Positions 1 to 14,500 of a stretch of 64,000 nucleotides of DNA are shown in pieces. Position 1 is the stretch's first letter. The number at the start of each line of letters is the position of its first letter. The notes below the pieces were generated by a model. The model was given only the letters and a program-made list of their open reading frames with translations, had not been told where the DNA came from and did no database searches. The DNA comes from Hofstenia miamia (taxonomy: Eukaryota > Xenacoelomorpha > Acoela > Hofsteniidae). A program made the translations under genes and the position numbers. The stretch lies in the NCBI GenBank assembly GCA_900660155.1, contig CABFPE010000116.1, positions 537,527 to 601,526 of the forward strand. The letters are read 5' to 3'.

Positions 1-2469
1 ATATATATATATATATGGGTGGTCCAAAATGTGGGATAAAAATAAAAATTACGTAAATCATTGCTCCCTGGTCATTTCTTTATTCCATTCGGAAAAACAA
101 ATCTTGAGCTCAAATTTGAACTAAATCAGAGCATGTTTAGGGGTTCCTCAAATGTGCAGATTTTAATACATCATTGGCCAGCAAGACATGTCCCTCGGTG
201 TTCAGCGGCTTTAATGGTTGAAGAAAAAATATTTTGCAGGAATGACACAGAATTCTGAAAATCTATTTTCGTCACAAATGAAGCCTTGAGAATCGACAAA
301 TTTGAATTGATTATTTTTTACGTAAATGATAACCTTGTTTTAAGCTTTTATTTATTATTTAGATTTAGATTTTTAAAAATTCCAACGCAGTTTCATTTTC
401 ACTCGGCAAACTCGCTCAGTCATTAGCCTGTAGTCCTTTTTGTTCTGGTAAGTAGCCTAAGCTATCATATTTCAGTGTAATAAATACTGCAACACGTTGT
501 TGACTTTCATGAATTGTCTAAAAGTTCTATAGACCCATTTTCGCCTAACTCCTAGATCCTGTAGACTAGGTATTATTACTGTTGCAAAATTCCAAATGAA
601 AGTGACTTCATGTCACAGAGGTTCCCCATGAGCAGCAGAAATTCCGAGAAATGAAACAAGGACAGTCATTAAAAGATTTCTGATATGGTAGGGAGTGCAG
701 GATTACAGGTAGTTTGCACGCTTTTTTCAGTTAGGCCTAAGATAATTTTGAAACGTTTAACTGATCAATTCCTTTGATTTTCATAAAATTATTCACAATT
801 TTACCATTGATAGCCTCATAATATTTTGAACATCCAATACCTCCCTTTCGCGTGGATTTCAGATGAGGCTCTTAATATAATATTTTGATATCTGATACAT
901 AGATAGTCTCGACATAGCTTGCTATAGTTAGAAGTCTTTCTAGTGATTTTGACGCTAACATAACTCGGTGGAAATTACCATAGATATTTCAATAGAAACG
1001 GGTAAGACTGTCACTGATGAGTTTTGCATAGATATGTTTTTTAAGTTCCTCATTTCTTTTAACAGAAGTGTTAAGGCTTACATGTAGACTCCATGATTTT
1101 ATAATTCGACTTTCAGTAAATTCTGATGCATTCAGTCTTTATTTTTGCAAATCTGGAGAGATACAAATTATAAGAACCCTAATTATGTGTCAATCTTGCG
1201 TGAAAATTTGTTGGCAGTCCTCCATTATATGATTTTATTTTAGAAAAAAGGAAAAACCTTGTTACACATCACGATTAACCAAACACTTTGTCGAAGAGAA
1301 GGAGGTAGCCCTTATCCCAAATTGGCATATGCGAAGTAGTGAGCTCAAAATAATTGAGAATGCTTGCACAGAATTGAAACGTCAATCTTCGAATATCGAG
1401 GATTCTTGGAAAGCGATTGAATAAGAATTTTATAAAATTTTTAGTGATTTTGAAAAAACTTCTCTCTACTATGCCCAATTGGGGTTATGAGGTGATTCAG
1501 CAAAATTGATGGATTATCCGAAACTAATGAACTGCTAACAGTATACATTTTTACTGTAACTAAATAATTTATGGGTATGCTGAATGCTAATATTTTCTGT
1601 CAATTTTCACTTTTATGGTGTCGTCCCATTTCTTTTAGCCAATGTCATTTTTGTTGCGTTCAGATTTTTTCAAATATATAACAAATAAATATAGTATTTT
1701 TCCCAATAAATACTAGGATGACCTTTCTAGCTTTCCTAAGTAATATAGTAGCGTTTCATTACATGATTGTAAAATAATAACCTAAACGCAAAAAATTCAT
1801 GGGTGTCTCAATACGTTATTTGTCCAGGTCTGAATTTTTTTTCTCGTACAAACCATGGCAAGTGCAGTTTTCCCTATTGCAACGAAATTTTACAATGATT
1901 CAATTGTAACCCGATGCAGATATTTTGCTTCTATTGTTATTATTATATTTGCAAATTTTAGTATATTTGTTCATGATTTTTACCTTAATAAAGATCTATC
2001 GATCAATATATTTATTCATATCACCTATATCAGAGGATGAATCTGACTAATACTTTGAGGTCAAGTCACGATTTAGCAGTTGTGATCGAGTCAACTTCGC
2101 GGCAAAAAATGTTGACAATAACATTTATTACGAACATTTAATAATCACAGTTTGCAATTACTAAACACATTTCATTTTTGCAAAATATTGCTATTGAATT
2201 GTTACACAATTTTGTTGGCATTGAAAAGATAAACTGTTAACAATACGCATGCTATTTACCTTCAGCATGACAGATAAAAGAAAACGTCTAACAATTGATT
2301 TCGCATTAATAAAAAACATTTTGAAAACACTATAGACTAGAATCAAATATCACAAAATTATAGCATAAACTTCTTTTAATTGTAATAAAGTGTCTTGAAA
2401 GGAAATTTAAGAACATTTGACGCATTTAACATTGCAAACTAAGAAAAAGAATTCACGAAAACAAATTAC
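1..2469. other. Dynein intron 22 (partial); no gene seen
   Basis: AT-rich sequence following the donor of exon 22. A (TA)n run occupies the first 16 bases. I looked on the minus strand for the expected next dynein exon (the FEWLxQLRYYW region before AAA1) and did not find it, so it should lie further left. Short open frames here show no recognisable family. Confidence 0.6.
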
Positions 2470-2584
2470 CATGCACGTCAATAACAATAAGAGCGCCAAG
2501 GGATATTCTAGTGCCAGATTCCAAACGACTTCTGACCATCGTAACTATGTCGTCAATCTGCTGATTACATTTCTGGTGATAATC
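2470..2584 (-). CDS. Dynein heavy chain exon 22 (linker end)
   Basis: A 115-nt exon entering in phase 0 and leaving after one base of the next codon. It encodes [14 protein letters not shown] and ends [11 protein letters not shown], the conserved segment that precedes the first AAA module. Acceptor tttattttag and donor G|GTAAT are on the minus strand. Confidence 0.93.
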
Positions 2585-5500
2585 CTAAAATAAATTGTAA
2601 TGCATCTGCATTATGAGAAAGCAAATGGGGAAATTAACAACTGAAACCATATTTTCATATAAACAATTATACCTCGATTCCTCCTTTCACTCTTAGCGCT
2701 TCTTCGAGCTCAGAAGTCCAAAAAGTTTGGCTAACACAAAGTACCACTTGTCCAGGCCACTGTTTCACCCAATCGGTTCGTTTATTCTCAGAATAAGCAG
2801 TCACGGACTCGCCGATTATGCTGCGGAGAGATTTTTTCATTAAATCTTCTACTTGGACTAACCATTTTTCTACCATTCCCTTTGCTTTAGCGGGATTAAT
2901 TTTGCCAATAAAGGGGACTATCTCTTTTTCTGATGATATCATTGCAGTTATCTCTTGATTTTCATCAAACTGTAGACGTGCAATTCCTAAATTTAGTTGG
3001 AATCTAAGAAATCATATCTGCATAATTGATAGTCAAACTTAATCCCATACCCAAGTTATAAAAGTAAAGAGAAACTATAAGGTTGGTTTTTGATAATAAT
3101 TTAACTTAGAATTTACCTTCAAAGCATTTTTTAAGATGAGGTTGAACACGCATAGGATCTTTAGTTTCAGAAAGAATCTCGAGAAGTTCATCATTTGACA
3201 AAAAGAAGAATCTTGGAAAGAACAATCGCTTCTTCTCCAAGTAATCATTAAGACCTTTTTGAATTTCATCCAAAAGCTTGTTAGCGTTAGTTAAACGATC
3301 TAACATGTTGGGCTGATCAGTTGCTGCTAAAACGTGGACATCTTTTATTGCTTCCGCTAAAATATAACAACATAAAATGTCAATCATGAAATGACAGTTG
3401 ATTTTAAACTACATCAAACAGTTTGAACGTCATGATCAATTAAAAGCATTCATTTACAGTCATTATTTTAATAAAAATCTCAATGTTCTAATCACGGCTA
3501 CCCAAAGAACGGTCATATAACTACTAGTTTTTCAATATTTGAATTGCCCTTGTCATCATCTCCTAGCTTGCAACTAAAAAAACAAGTGAACAGTCCCAAT
3601 ATTTAGATAAATTAAAAATTCATTTATGAAGTAGATTTTAAGCAATCCAGCATGACAATAATTTCAAACAAAAATTGTCCGAATTAACTCAAGTATCTAG
3701 ATGTCTTAGAAAAATGTGTAAATTCAAACCCATAAAATAATGGAATTAAATTAATCATGTACACACATACCCATTATTTCCCTCCAGGTGCTATCCACTT
3801 CACCAAATTTTCTACCTTCTTCTGGCATTTGTGCAATGATGTCCTCTGACGAAAAAATCGGCTCCAAATACAACCAGGTTGCTTGACACTAAACGATTTC
3901 ACTTTATATGATAAAATATTTTAACATTCTATAGTAAAATATCAAACAATTGCTTAATTATCTTGTATTGGTATGCATAATACATTGACAGATTCATTGA
4001 ATCAAATGTTATATGTCATCCATCATTTATGTAGAAGGCGAAGTTAAGGAATTTACCTTGAGCCATTGTTCAATGATATCTTGAATTAATCGTAGTCTAT
4101 CATTCCAGTTTCTCATTTCTTCCTCCATAAATTGAATATATGGTGATCCAATCATCGTTTGTGCTTTCACAATGTGATCATCAAGAAGTAGTTGAATGTC
4201 ATCGAGAGCCGACAAAATACTTACGCCCTAAAGATATAAAAATAACGCTTGTTATTATGCATATGTAATGAATAAATGCATTTAAAAATGGTTACCGTTT
4301 CTCTGTATGGAACAAGTTCGAAAAGCATATCTCTCCAGTCCAGCTTCATCTTTTCCAGTGTCTTCTCCAGAGTATATTCCTTACTTGCACTACCACTTAT
4401 CTCTTCCAATCTAAAAGTCACGTAGCACATGTTTGAACAGATTCTAACAACGCTTACTGATCGATATGAGCGCCAATTCCAGTTTGAAGCATATTGTCGA
4501 ATGAGGTATCGGGATCAGGCTTAATATTTAATCCGACAATCTCCGACATCTAAACGACTTATGCGTTACATTACTTTAATTTAAACTTGAAGAAATTAAT
4601 TGCAAATTAAAATTACTCTTACAGTTAAAGATACATTTTAAAACAAAAAGTCAAAAATATTTCTTAATGAATATAAGAAAACCTTAAGGAAATGAATCTT
4701 TATGCGAAATAAAGAGCTATGTGGATAGTTTAAAAAGAACGAGGTCATATATGCTCCTGATTAGTTGCAACTCCCAATTTTAATGCAGTGCAACTCAAAT
4801 GTGAAATTTGAAAGTAAGTACAATCAACAACAAAGATATTTTGCAAGCTAATACAGGGCTGATGTTTCTTGATTTTATTAAAATAAAAAATATCAATAAA
4901 TAAAATGAGCTCGCTAATACGCAAACTGTTTATCAATATTATGTGCATTTATTCATTTATAATCATAAATTTATATTATACTTCACCACATCGAAAAGTC
5001 TTATACCCTTCCTATAAAATTGTGATTGAAAAAAATCCCACAATTCCATTGATCAATTAAATGCAAAGAAAGCATTTAAGCAAAAATATTAAGACCGCTC
5101 ATAACCTTTCTATAGATTATGTATTTTTTCATCAAGTAGTGCATTTCTAATGAAGCTAAAAGTCGTGGAAAATTTTTAGCTTGTGGTAATAGAGAATAGA
5201 CATGCACGTCTCGATAACTAACTAATTATCACGGTGTCCATGTTATGACTTTAACTAAAATACTGTGACTCATAATCACCATTTTTTGAAAACTATCAAT
5301 AGAATGAACACGGAGGTGTTACCTGTTTCCAGTGGCGATCTCTCAACCCCGGGTTGCAGATTACAGATAAAACGGGTAGATGGGGCTTAAACTTATCGAT
5401 TTTCGCTCGCACTTGCAACGCCACTTTTTGTGGGCCAGGATCGCTTATTTGCTTGCTAAGCTTGTGTACCGTTCTCCACATATTCATCACTTCTTCTTTT

Positions 5501-8500
5501 ATTTTTTCTGCATCTAATCCAACAAATGGTCCTAAATTGTTCATGTTATTTTGATCACTGTTCATAATATATTAAAATTATAAAAGAACACTCATTTCAA
5601 TAAATCAATACACAAAAATTATAAAATATGATAAAAAAATCATAAATATATTTTTGCTGGAAAGAAATTTACATTTGCTGTGATTATTCATTTTCAGCAA
5701 ACGTCCAGCTACAATTTTGAGATGTTAGACAAATTCCATGATAGTTTGTACAACGAAACTTCAATAAAATGATTAGGAAATTGTGATAAAGCAGGGAATG
5801 CTAAGAGTGATTGTGAATAAATTGCGTTAACACGGGTAACGCTGTGACGTAATATTGTCTGTACTTGTCTTCAAATGTTTTTGCATATTCCAAGATGCTT
5901 ATTTTAAGAAAAGTTTGGGCTAGCTTCGTATAGGCTTCGAGAACTTCCAATTTAATATAAAAATCAATAATGAGTTTTGCACGATTAATACTTAAGAAAA
6001 GTTTGGAATTGTTAAAATCTTATTTACTGAATCTCACGATTTCATCATCTGATCCTCATAACGATGCTGGCTACAATACTATCATCCGAAATGTTCCCTA
6101 TCTCGCTATTGCCAACAACATTTCAATGTTGAAAAAGCTGAACTCGTATGTGTTGAATTCACATTATCAACTCCATAGTATGACAGCAACAGGATGATCC
6201 ACGAGAATTCTGCTTAGTAGAGCGTCATATTCTCTAGCTTATTTGCCTTCACTAACATTTTTTAATTTTAACCTTCGAAATGTTGTTAATTTTCTTATGA
6301 TCTTTGCTGCATGTAAAAGTGGTAAATTCTATTTTGCTTAGAAGACATTAATATTTTCAAAAATAAAGAAAGTTTTTAGTCTGCAGCTAAAATTGTTTCA
6401 ATCACGAACAAAAAATTATTGAAAATATAAATTTACGCTTCCTTACCGTACATCCAAACGTCGTGATTTGTGTGGAATCCAAAAGCAGTGTTCCACAATT
6501 TATCGAAAGGATCCTTAAGATTTTGAGCGACTGTTATTTGAGGCATCGGTGTAATTTCCCAATCAAACAACTTTTCTTCTTCATTAATTTGCTCCTGTTC
6601 TGCTCTAATATTATCCAGACGATGAGATATATCCTCTAACACATTGACGTTATTCTCCATTTCATCACTGCTAACCGTCTAAATAGGAATATAACATTCC
6701 ATGAATCAACATATCTGAAGTTTTATACTTTTGCATTTTGCTGGTATAGAATTCACTAATATATCTACTAAATACAGTTTTTTATCTACCCCATTTTCTT
6801 AAGGAGACGAATAATAATTGATTTTTAGCCTAAGTAAAGCAAAAAATTTTCAGTATCTAACCATTGTTTACTCAAGATAATGTAACGATACGATATTTTA
6901 TATTATTGCATATAATTAACTGAAAGGGAATTCCTTCAACAATATTGGATAATGCACAAATATGCAATATATAAACAATCGTTAAATAGTAGTTTAAAGC
7001 TAGCCTATATTAAATAAAAAGGACTGCTTCAATATATCCCATATTTCGTAACTTCTTCATTGTCTACCAGATTCTAAATAAACGAATCCCTAGTTTTATC
7101 ATTTGTAAATAAATGATAATCATTTTTAAATTAATTCATGAAAAATACATGGAAAACATTTGATTAACTGCATTTGCATTCATTCTGGAACAGAAGCAGA
7201 AAATGAATTATTTTACTTTATCATTGGAATGTACCTCTTTTTTGCGAAAGGCCTCGATTTCCTTAAGGATGTCTTCGATCTTTTGTTCAAACAGTACTCG
7301 TCTAAAAACCGAAAATTAAAATGTGAAATTGGATTGAAAATAAAATATAATAGCAAACGGTCGCAAACGAATTTCTTCCCAATATTAAATGAAACATAAA
7401 TACAAAAAATTAGAATGAAGCATCAATAACATAATTGGGGTAAAAGCTAGAGCAGTCCATGGTGATAGAGGAAACTATAAAAACACTTGCTGAAAAAAAA
7501 GAATTTGGCAATTTAGGTAGCAAAAAGTTACTTGTTCAACAAATTCTTCAATTTTAATAAAATTTTAGATTAGATGGTTAAAAGAGAACATAGAATAAGA
7601 AAACGAGATTTCAGACACATATTCAATTACTAAATAATAATTATTTGAAAGAGGTATTTGTATACCAATTACATTTACTTATTTAGAAAATGAAAACATA
7701 TAAAATTCACACTATATTTGCGCAATAATATATTCGTTTTGTACATACTATTAATTATAGCAAATGCCAGCGGTGATCAGAATGACTGGAAATATATTTG
7801 AAGCAGCTTTTAGTCATTTTAATTCTCATTGAAGTCAATGCTTTAATTGCGATTATGTTGCGCGCAATATAGCAATATTTCTAGGACTGAATTTGATATT
7901 TTGATTTTAGGTACAAAATGAAAAATATTTAGTTCAATTACAATATTATGAGGCTAATAACCAAAATCCCCAACGCTTTCTGCAATGAATAAAAGAAAGT
8001 TAGCGAATTATCTTAGAGTATGATAGTTAAAATGTGCACAAATCCACACTTCAAATTGATTATCAGGACAATGAAAATATAACCATCACTTTGAATTTGA
8101 TAAATATAACAATCTTAGGTTGGGAATTATGTATTGACAATTTCTTACCTTTTCCGAAGCTTCTCTTCCGAGCTTTCACGAATAGATTGCAATCTAACTT
8201 CATTTGATTTCAACTCTTCGGAGATACGACCGGGCCAGCCAAATACCTCACTGTTCAGTTCAATGTCATCAACTTAAAACAATAACTCACATTATATCAC
8301 ATTCATTGGTCTACATTTCAAACTTTGCGCAATGGCAATGCATATTGCGACCAAAGTATACAATATAAGTTCATGTCATAGTGCAGAAATTGTAGATAAA
8401 TTAGCAATTCTAAGTAGTATGTTGATATGAAACACCTAAAGAAAATGTCGCCTCAACATTGTCACTTTTAGTGTAATAGTAATTATTGAAATACGTAAGA

Positions 8501-11500
8501 TGAACACCTTGCAACTGATAAGAATGGATATATATATATTATTATAATTACCTGGGAAAGAAGCGTAGTCAAAGAGAAACATAAGTCGTTCTTTTGCATC
8601 CTCAACTTTCTGCAACAGTGCGAATGTTGTTTTGTCATTTGAAGTGATAATGTATTGAGTGAGACCGACTACATCTTCAGTAGTAGTGGGAGTTTCATTA
8701 ATTTTCCCTAACATTTCGTTGTATTGGCTGCACAGCCTAAATAAAATACATTAGATATCAAGAAATGCTCTTATTATTCTGTTTCTCCTGAGACGACGGT
8801 TTAGGTAATTAGGTAATGGCTTATTCAAGCTCTAATTAACATACTCTCTGTTCATTTCCCTGTTATAGCGCATTTCAGAAGAGATGACACGTTCCTTAAG
8901 AACTTGCACACGATCTTGAAGATCTTGATTAAGTTTCGTCAAGTCAAGATTGAAGAATCCCATTGTAGCCGTGATGCGTAATAGCGCGATCTCATCTTTC
9001 AAGGCCTGAATAGCATCCAGTTTCGCACGAATATCGTAAATATCATGACGACCACTTATGAAGTTAACAATCTCCATTTCCGATTGTTGATTAAGAAGAC
9101 TGTGATAAGGCTTATAATAGCCCAAATATCTAAAATAAACTAATAAATTTAAAAAAATCAAATGCATGAATGAAAAAATGCATAAATTTCATTTTAACTA
9201 ATATTTGGGGGCTATTTGATAAGATAAATTTTTTTACTACTTACTTGTTTGGACCAGGATGAGCTGCAAGGAGACATGCGATGGCTCTGTTGATATAAAT
9301 TTGAATCAATTCCTCGTCTAGTCTAACGATTCGTAAATAATACGGTTGCTTTTTCATTTCAGGAAACAATGCCACTTCAATCCGAGGAATACACTCTGCG
9401 TTCTTTAAAATTTCTAAATATTTTTCAATATGAGTGCATAGATTTTAAAGCATAACTGCATATATTGACTTTCTTTCTGAAACTGGAATTAAGTTAGTAA
9501 TAAATACCAACCCACAAAGCACTGAAGTAGGATTTCTCTTATTTGTCGCATGGATGGCTCTAAAACGATTTTGGGCTCTTCAATACTGAACTTCAAATTC
9601 ATAAAGCAGGTATTGTTGTACATGAGCTCATTGTAGTCCCCTTCAAATGCATTCCCTTCCTAAAATATAACATGATATATCAGAAAACCACGGTTAATTT
9701 GGATTCTTATTAAATAATGCCGCAATTTCAAAAATAATCCCATTTATTTATGCATCCATTCCCATCCATCTCCGTAAGTGAGAAGTAAAATAAGAGTGAA
9801 TATTGCAAGTTAATTGCACAAATATCAAATACAAATGAGAAAATTGAATTTTAAATCTCTGACAAATGAAAATTAATTAAAACGTTTTAATACATTGGCA
9901 TCGGATTGACTGCAGGAGTGAGAAAATGTTTAGCTTCTTCCTAACATATATCTAGCTTGCATTGCGTTAGAACAACTTGCCGCGTCATTTGTAAAGGCTT
10001 GTATTCTGATCATTGGCTATTTTTCAACAAATTTGTACAGGATGATTAATATGCGGAAAGTTTGATACAATTCAAACAGGATCTAATCAATTCAATACCT
10101 TGTGATAAATTCCTTCATTAATATCTTTAGAACAGCGTGGTTCTAACTCTTTAAGTCGATTTTCCCTAAATGCGCTATTCTGCATGTAGGCTCTCGTTGG
10201 TGCGAAGGTATGTTTTTGCAGTATTTTACTACATTTTGCGATCAGAAGGCGATTAACGAACTAAGAACAATAAAATTGGAGCTCAGCTTTGTAATTGACT
10301 AGCCAAGGGTTAATCGGTAATTTTAAGATCATTTATACATAACATTTCGTCATTAGATATGCCGAATGAGCAAAACATAAAAGTATATTTTCTTGTTTTG
10401 ACCAAATAATCCAGAAATGATGCTTAAAAGTATGATCAAAAGCAAACATTTTCACATTGAAATTGAGCATAAGCATTTACTGGAGGTGCAATAATGTACC
10501 GTTGCTCTTTAGTAAATTCATGTTCAAGTATGCAAAACATTTAATGTCAATTTCAATTCCTTTGTACTTCTACTACAAGAATAACGACAAACTTGATCAC
10601 GTTTATGCGAGGTTTATTGCATTTGGGCATGAATAACAGTTGTTTGGCTGCCACTCAAAATGCAGGATTCGCCATAATGGTTACATTAGGACATTTAGGG
10701 CTTTACTATTATACTACACACATGTTTAGGAGTGGCAGTGCATATATTTTCAAGGCTGTTATAGGAAATTAAAGTGACCAATATTAAATTTCAGCATTAA
10801 TGCAAATCAAATCAACAGAATTTAAAAGCAACCAGTAGAACATCAATATAATTACTAAGATAATTCGTTCTTGAGTGGGTTTATATTTATATTACGCACA
10901 TTTAATAATAACAATACTTTAATTAATAAAAATACTTAAAATAAAAAATGTGTTTGATAATGATACAACAAACATTGAATATTATAAAGCCCATAAAATA
11001 TGCTAATCCCTGTATGTTGGCGTTTGAATGAAGTACCAAAACAGCTAAAATTCAAATAAAGTAAGATACAACAGAAGCTGTCATTTACTTTAGAGCTATG
11101 AAGTACGTATCTCCCTCTTTAAGTAGGAATGAGCTATCAGGAATCGACGATCCTTACTTGAACGTCTCCCCATTGAACTGAGCGACGGAACACAAAAAAG
11201 GCTGTATAGGCTAAGAATGCTCAAGGTCGTTTAATGATGTTCGAATAGCTTAAATGTTCAAAGAGTGCTGCTTTTTGTATTTCAAAGAGTAAAATTATGT
11301 ATTAATAAGTTTTATATATTAATGACAAATAATAACAAAGGATACTGTTGAAAACATGATGATGCTATTTGGAACTCTATAGTATTATAATTCTTGTATA
11401 AATTTAAGTGAAGTGTATTATGGAATATAGTCGATATAGGGATATTATCCAACAAAAATAATTTGCACAATTTCTTTAAGGTATGGTCCACCTATGAGAG

Positions 11501-14500
11501 TTTGATTCTAGTGCCTCCCACCTGAAAAGCAGGTTACGCCTCTAACGTTTTGTTTTTCTTCATTTACAATGTATTTGCAATCAACATTTAAAACTATGAA
11601 ATAGAGAGGCAGCAAAAATTTAGATGGATTTTCTGTGGAATAAACAATCTTCAAAATGAATCATTTCTCTAAAAGTAAAATTTTTCAAATTGTTTATGTA
11701 TTTCCAAGTATAGAGGCCGACGGTTTTGAAATTTTATAGTCGGTTCGGTTCCTGCAAAAAATACAATGGTTTCGGTTCGGTTCGGTATGAATACAATTTA
11801 TAACAGAAGATTTTTATTGTGTTATGTTACACGCTATATCGCATAATCTATTCCGCCACGCGCTATTGTCACTTTCAAAGTGCCATGCACGATCTCGCGA
11901 CGGGACTGTGCATGTCCCACCCCGCCTAGCGCAATTACATGCATAATTAATTACATGTAGTCATCAAAAACCGTCTGATGCGGCATTTTCAAAATACATT
12001 CGGAAAAAAACCGCGGTTTCGGTTTCGGTATATCGTCGGCCTCTATCCAAGTATCTCGCAATTCATATTGACGTCAGTGCATCACTGAAAAGATGCAGAA
12101 ATCTTTATTAATAGTATACGTATGGCATACATGAGGGCTTTTAAGTGAGGATATATGATTTAGACGCAGAGCAAAGTGGATTTGGAAATGAAACTGAATA
12201 TATTTTTTAAAATTGAATTCAGTTAGTACAGATAAAGGCTATATCTTTGCATGCAAGTCAATATGTATGGAAGGAATAGCATCCAATGTACGTAGATTAA
12301 GCACATGCCAAAGCGAAATTATGAGCAATTTACGGTAATGGCTCTACACATGCAAGCAAAGTTCTAGTTTAGACTCACCCCGCAAACAAGCCTGAAAATA
12401 AGAGATAGAGTTTGTAACAAAATGCACATCTTACTTTGTGTAGTTCTAAAAATTCAACGAAGTCCATAACAGAACTTGTCACACATTCTCGCATTTGACG
12501 AGACATGATGGCCGCTATCGAATCAAAGAAAGCCTTCACAGTGTCAAGTGATTCTCGATCAGACTGTGGAACCATGAAGGTCCACAGCTTTTGACGTTCA
12601 AGGAATATCTTAGCGACATCTTGAATCCATCTAAAGAGAATTCAATTACAGCTCCTTTTTATAAATGAAAATATATTTTATCGTTAAAAATACTCCTGCC
12701 ATTAACTTACATTCCAATGACTAAAACTACAAACCGTTCTTTTAACATTTCCAATGCTTCATGACAGTGCTTAGTGACTTCAGCAAGAAAGTCATGTGGT
12801 GCAAGTGGAAGAAGTTTTATCAGGTCATTTGTGCGGATAAATCGTACTGATGAGTATTGTTCACACCACAGACGTTGAATGAGTGGTGCCAGTTGGTTGA
12901 CACAATGTACATGAGAAAGACAATACTGCTTGTGAGCAATGAACGAACTATGCCAGGGCACAGGTGAGCGGTAAACCCGATGGGGATACAGACGGGGAAT
13001 CCAATCGATGAATAGCCTCTTTTTTTCAACGGGATCAGTCAAAATGTAATCAACTGAAAAACTAAGAATAAATATAATAATAGTTATTATTTTCATTTAA
13101 TTAAGTTATTGAAAAAATAAGCTGCAGTTCAATAATATGCGAAGGCCACATAATTTCCAAACTCAATGTTCTATGCAACAGATTCTCAAAATATCCCTAA
13201 AAAACTTTCTTCAAAATTAACAATATTATATTATTTCTAGCGCAAATTGTCTCGATGTCATTTTCAATAACAGTGATAATCGAATAAAAGCTTTATTTAT
13301 GCAAGTTACAATTACCTCATCAGTCAATACATATAGAAATTCCTTGATTTGTTTGGTATTAAGAATTAAATGAAACCTTACCAATGCTCTTACGTAAACT
13401 GTATTGATAGTCAAAATCCACTTCCTCATGTAATTCACTATATAAATTTCGTAGAATCTTGCTTTGAAGATATTTTACTGGAATTAGACATTCAATTGAT
13501 CTCCATTGTTCATGGGGGCGAGGTTCTAACATATCTGCTCGTATGCCATGTTCAATGTAATAAGTGTATCTCTAAATGTACACACTTTCGATATTCATTG
13601 AAAAATGCATTATTATTGTAATGAAATGCAGATAAGACATTTTAAATAATTCCATACTTCCCAATCTTGAGGAGTCATTTCTCCATATAGCTGCTCTTCA
13701 CGTTCTTCTTTTAAAACAATCACATCAAATTGTTCCTTAGGAGTCATTGGCTTATCGTCTGCTTGAAATGCATTTGCAGGAGCTCCCTCCTAAAATTAAA
13801 ATAACTGAATTACGTAATATAGGTTTATAGAAAAATAAATCTCTGTAAATATACTTATAGACTAAGTTTTATAGAAAAATACCTGCATACAATATGTATA
13901 CACAATGCTTATATAAATAGGAAATGTGGATTTAATACTAAGATATTATCTATTTACATTAACAATGTGTTTTCCACCACATATATGAATGTTAAGTTTT
14001 TTTATGCAAATCACTTAAAAAAGTCTTCAAACCTTAAAACAAAAATGTATATGGTTGGAGTGATCACTATTCGTGAAATATTTCAAAATATTTTTTAAAA
14101 AACTTTTCTTCAAATTCTGTGACAAAACATTTTTCTAGAATTCTTGAGAATTGATCCAATTTGGGATACAATATAATATTTGATTTTTTGAAATATAAAC
14201 GTTTCTTTATAGAACTAAATTAAAGAATTTTTGGCTATGCATACATGGAATTGGACTTCCCAAATTTTTTATATTTCCCATAAATGTATAAGTTTCCCGT
14301 TAATGCATAACTTTTTTGCCGTTATCGAGCTCCAGTAGACATTGTACTTTAGTTATGTGCTATGCAAGCATTTGCCTGTTAATTATTTTAGTCATGCCTG
14401 AGGCTAATGTATCTCTTGCAGACATTCAGAATTTATCTGATGCCCAATTTGCTTCGGTGGTTGGTGCTTTAAAAAAGATAACATTATATCTCTGCTTTGC

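Noticed and set aside
5970-6197. A 75-codon plus-strand ORF inside dynein intron 14
   Set aside because: Composition like the surrounding intron and no known motif.
12379-12391. A 13-nt micro-exon between ttttcag and GTGAGT on the minus strand in the dynein gene
   Set aside because: Including it shifts the frame: the following candidate exon 7 then meets a stop at once, and exon 8 also loses its frame.
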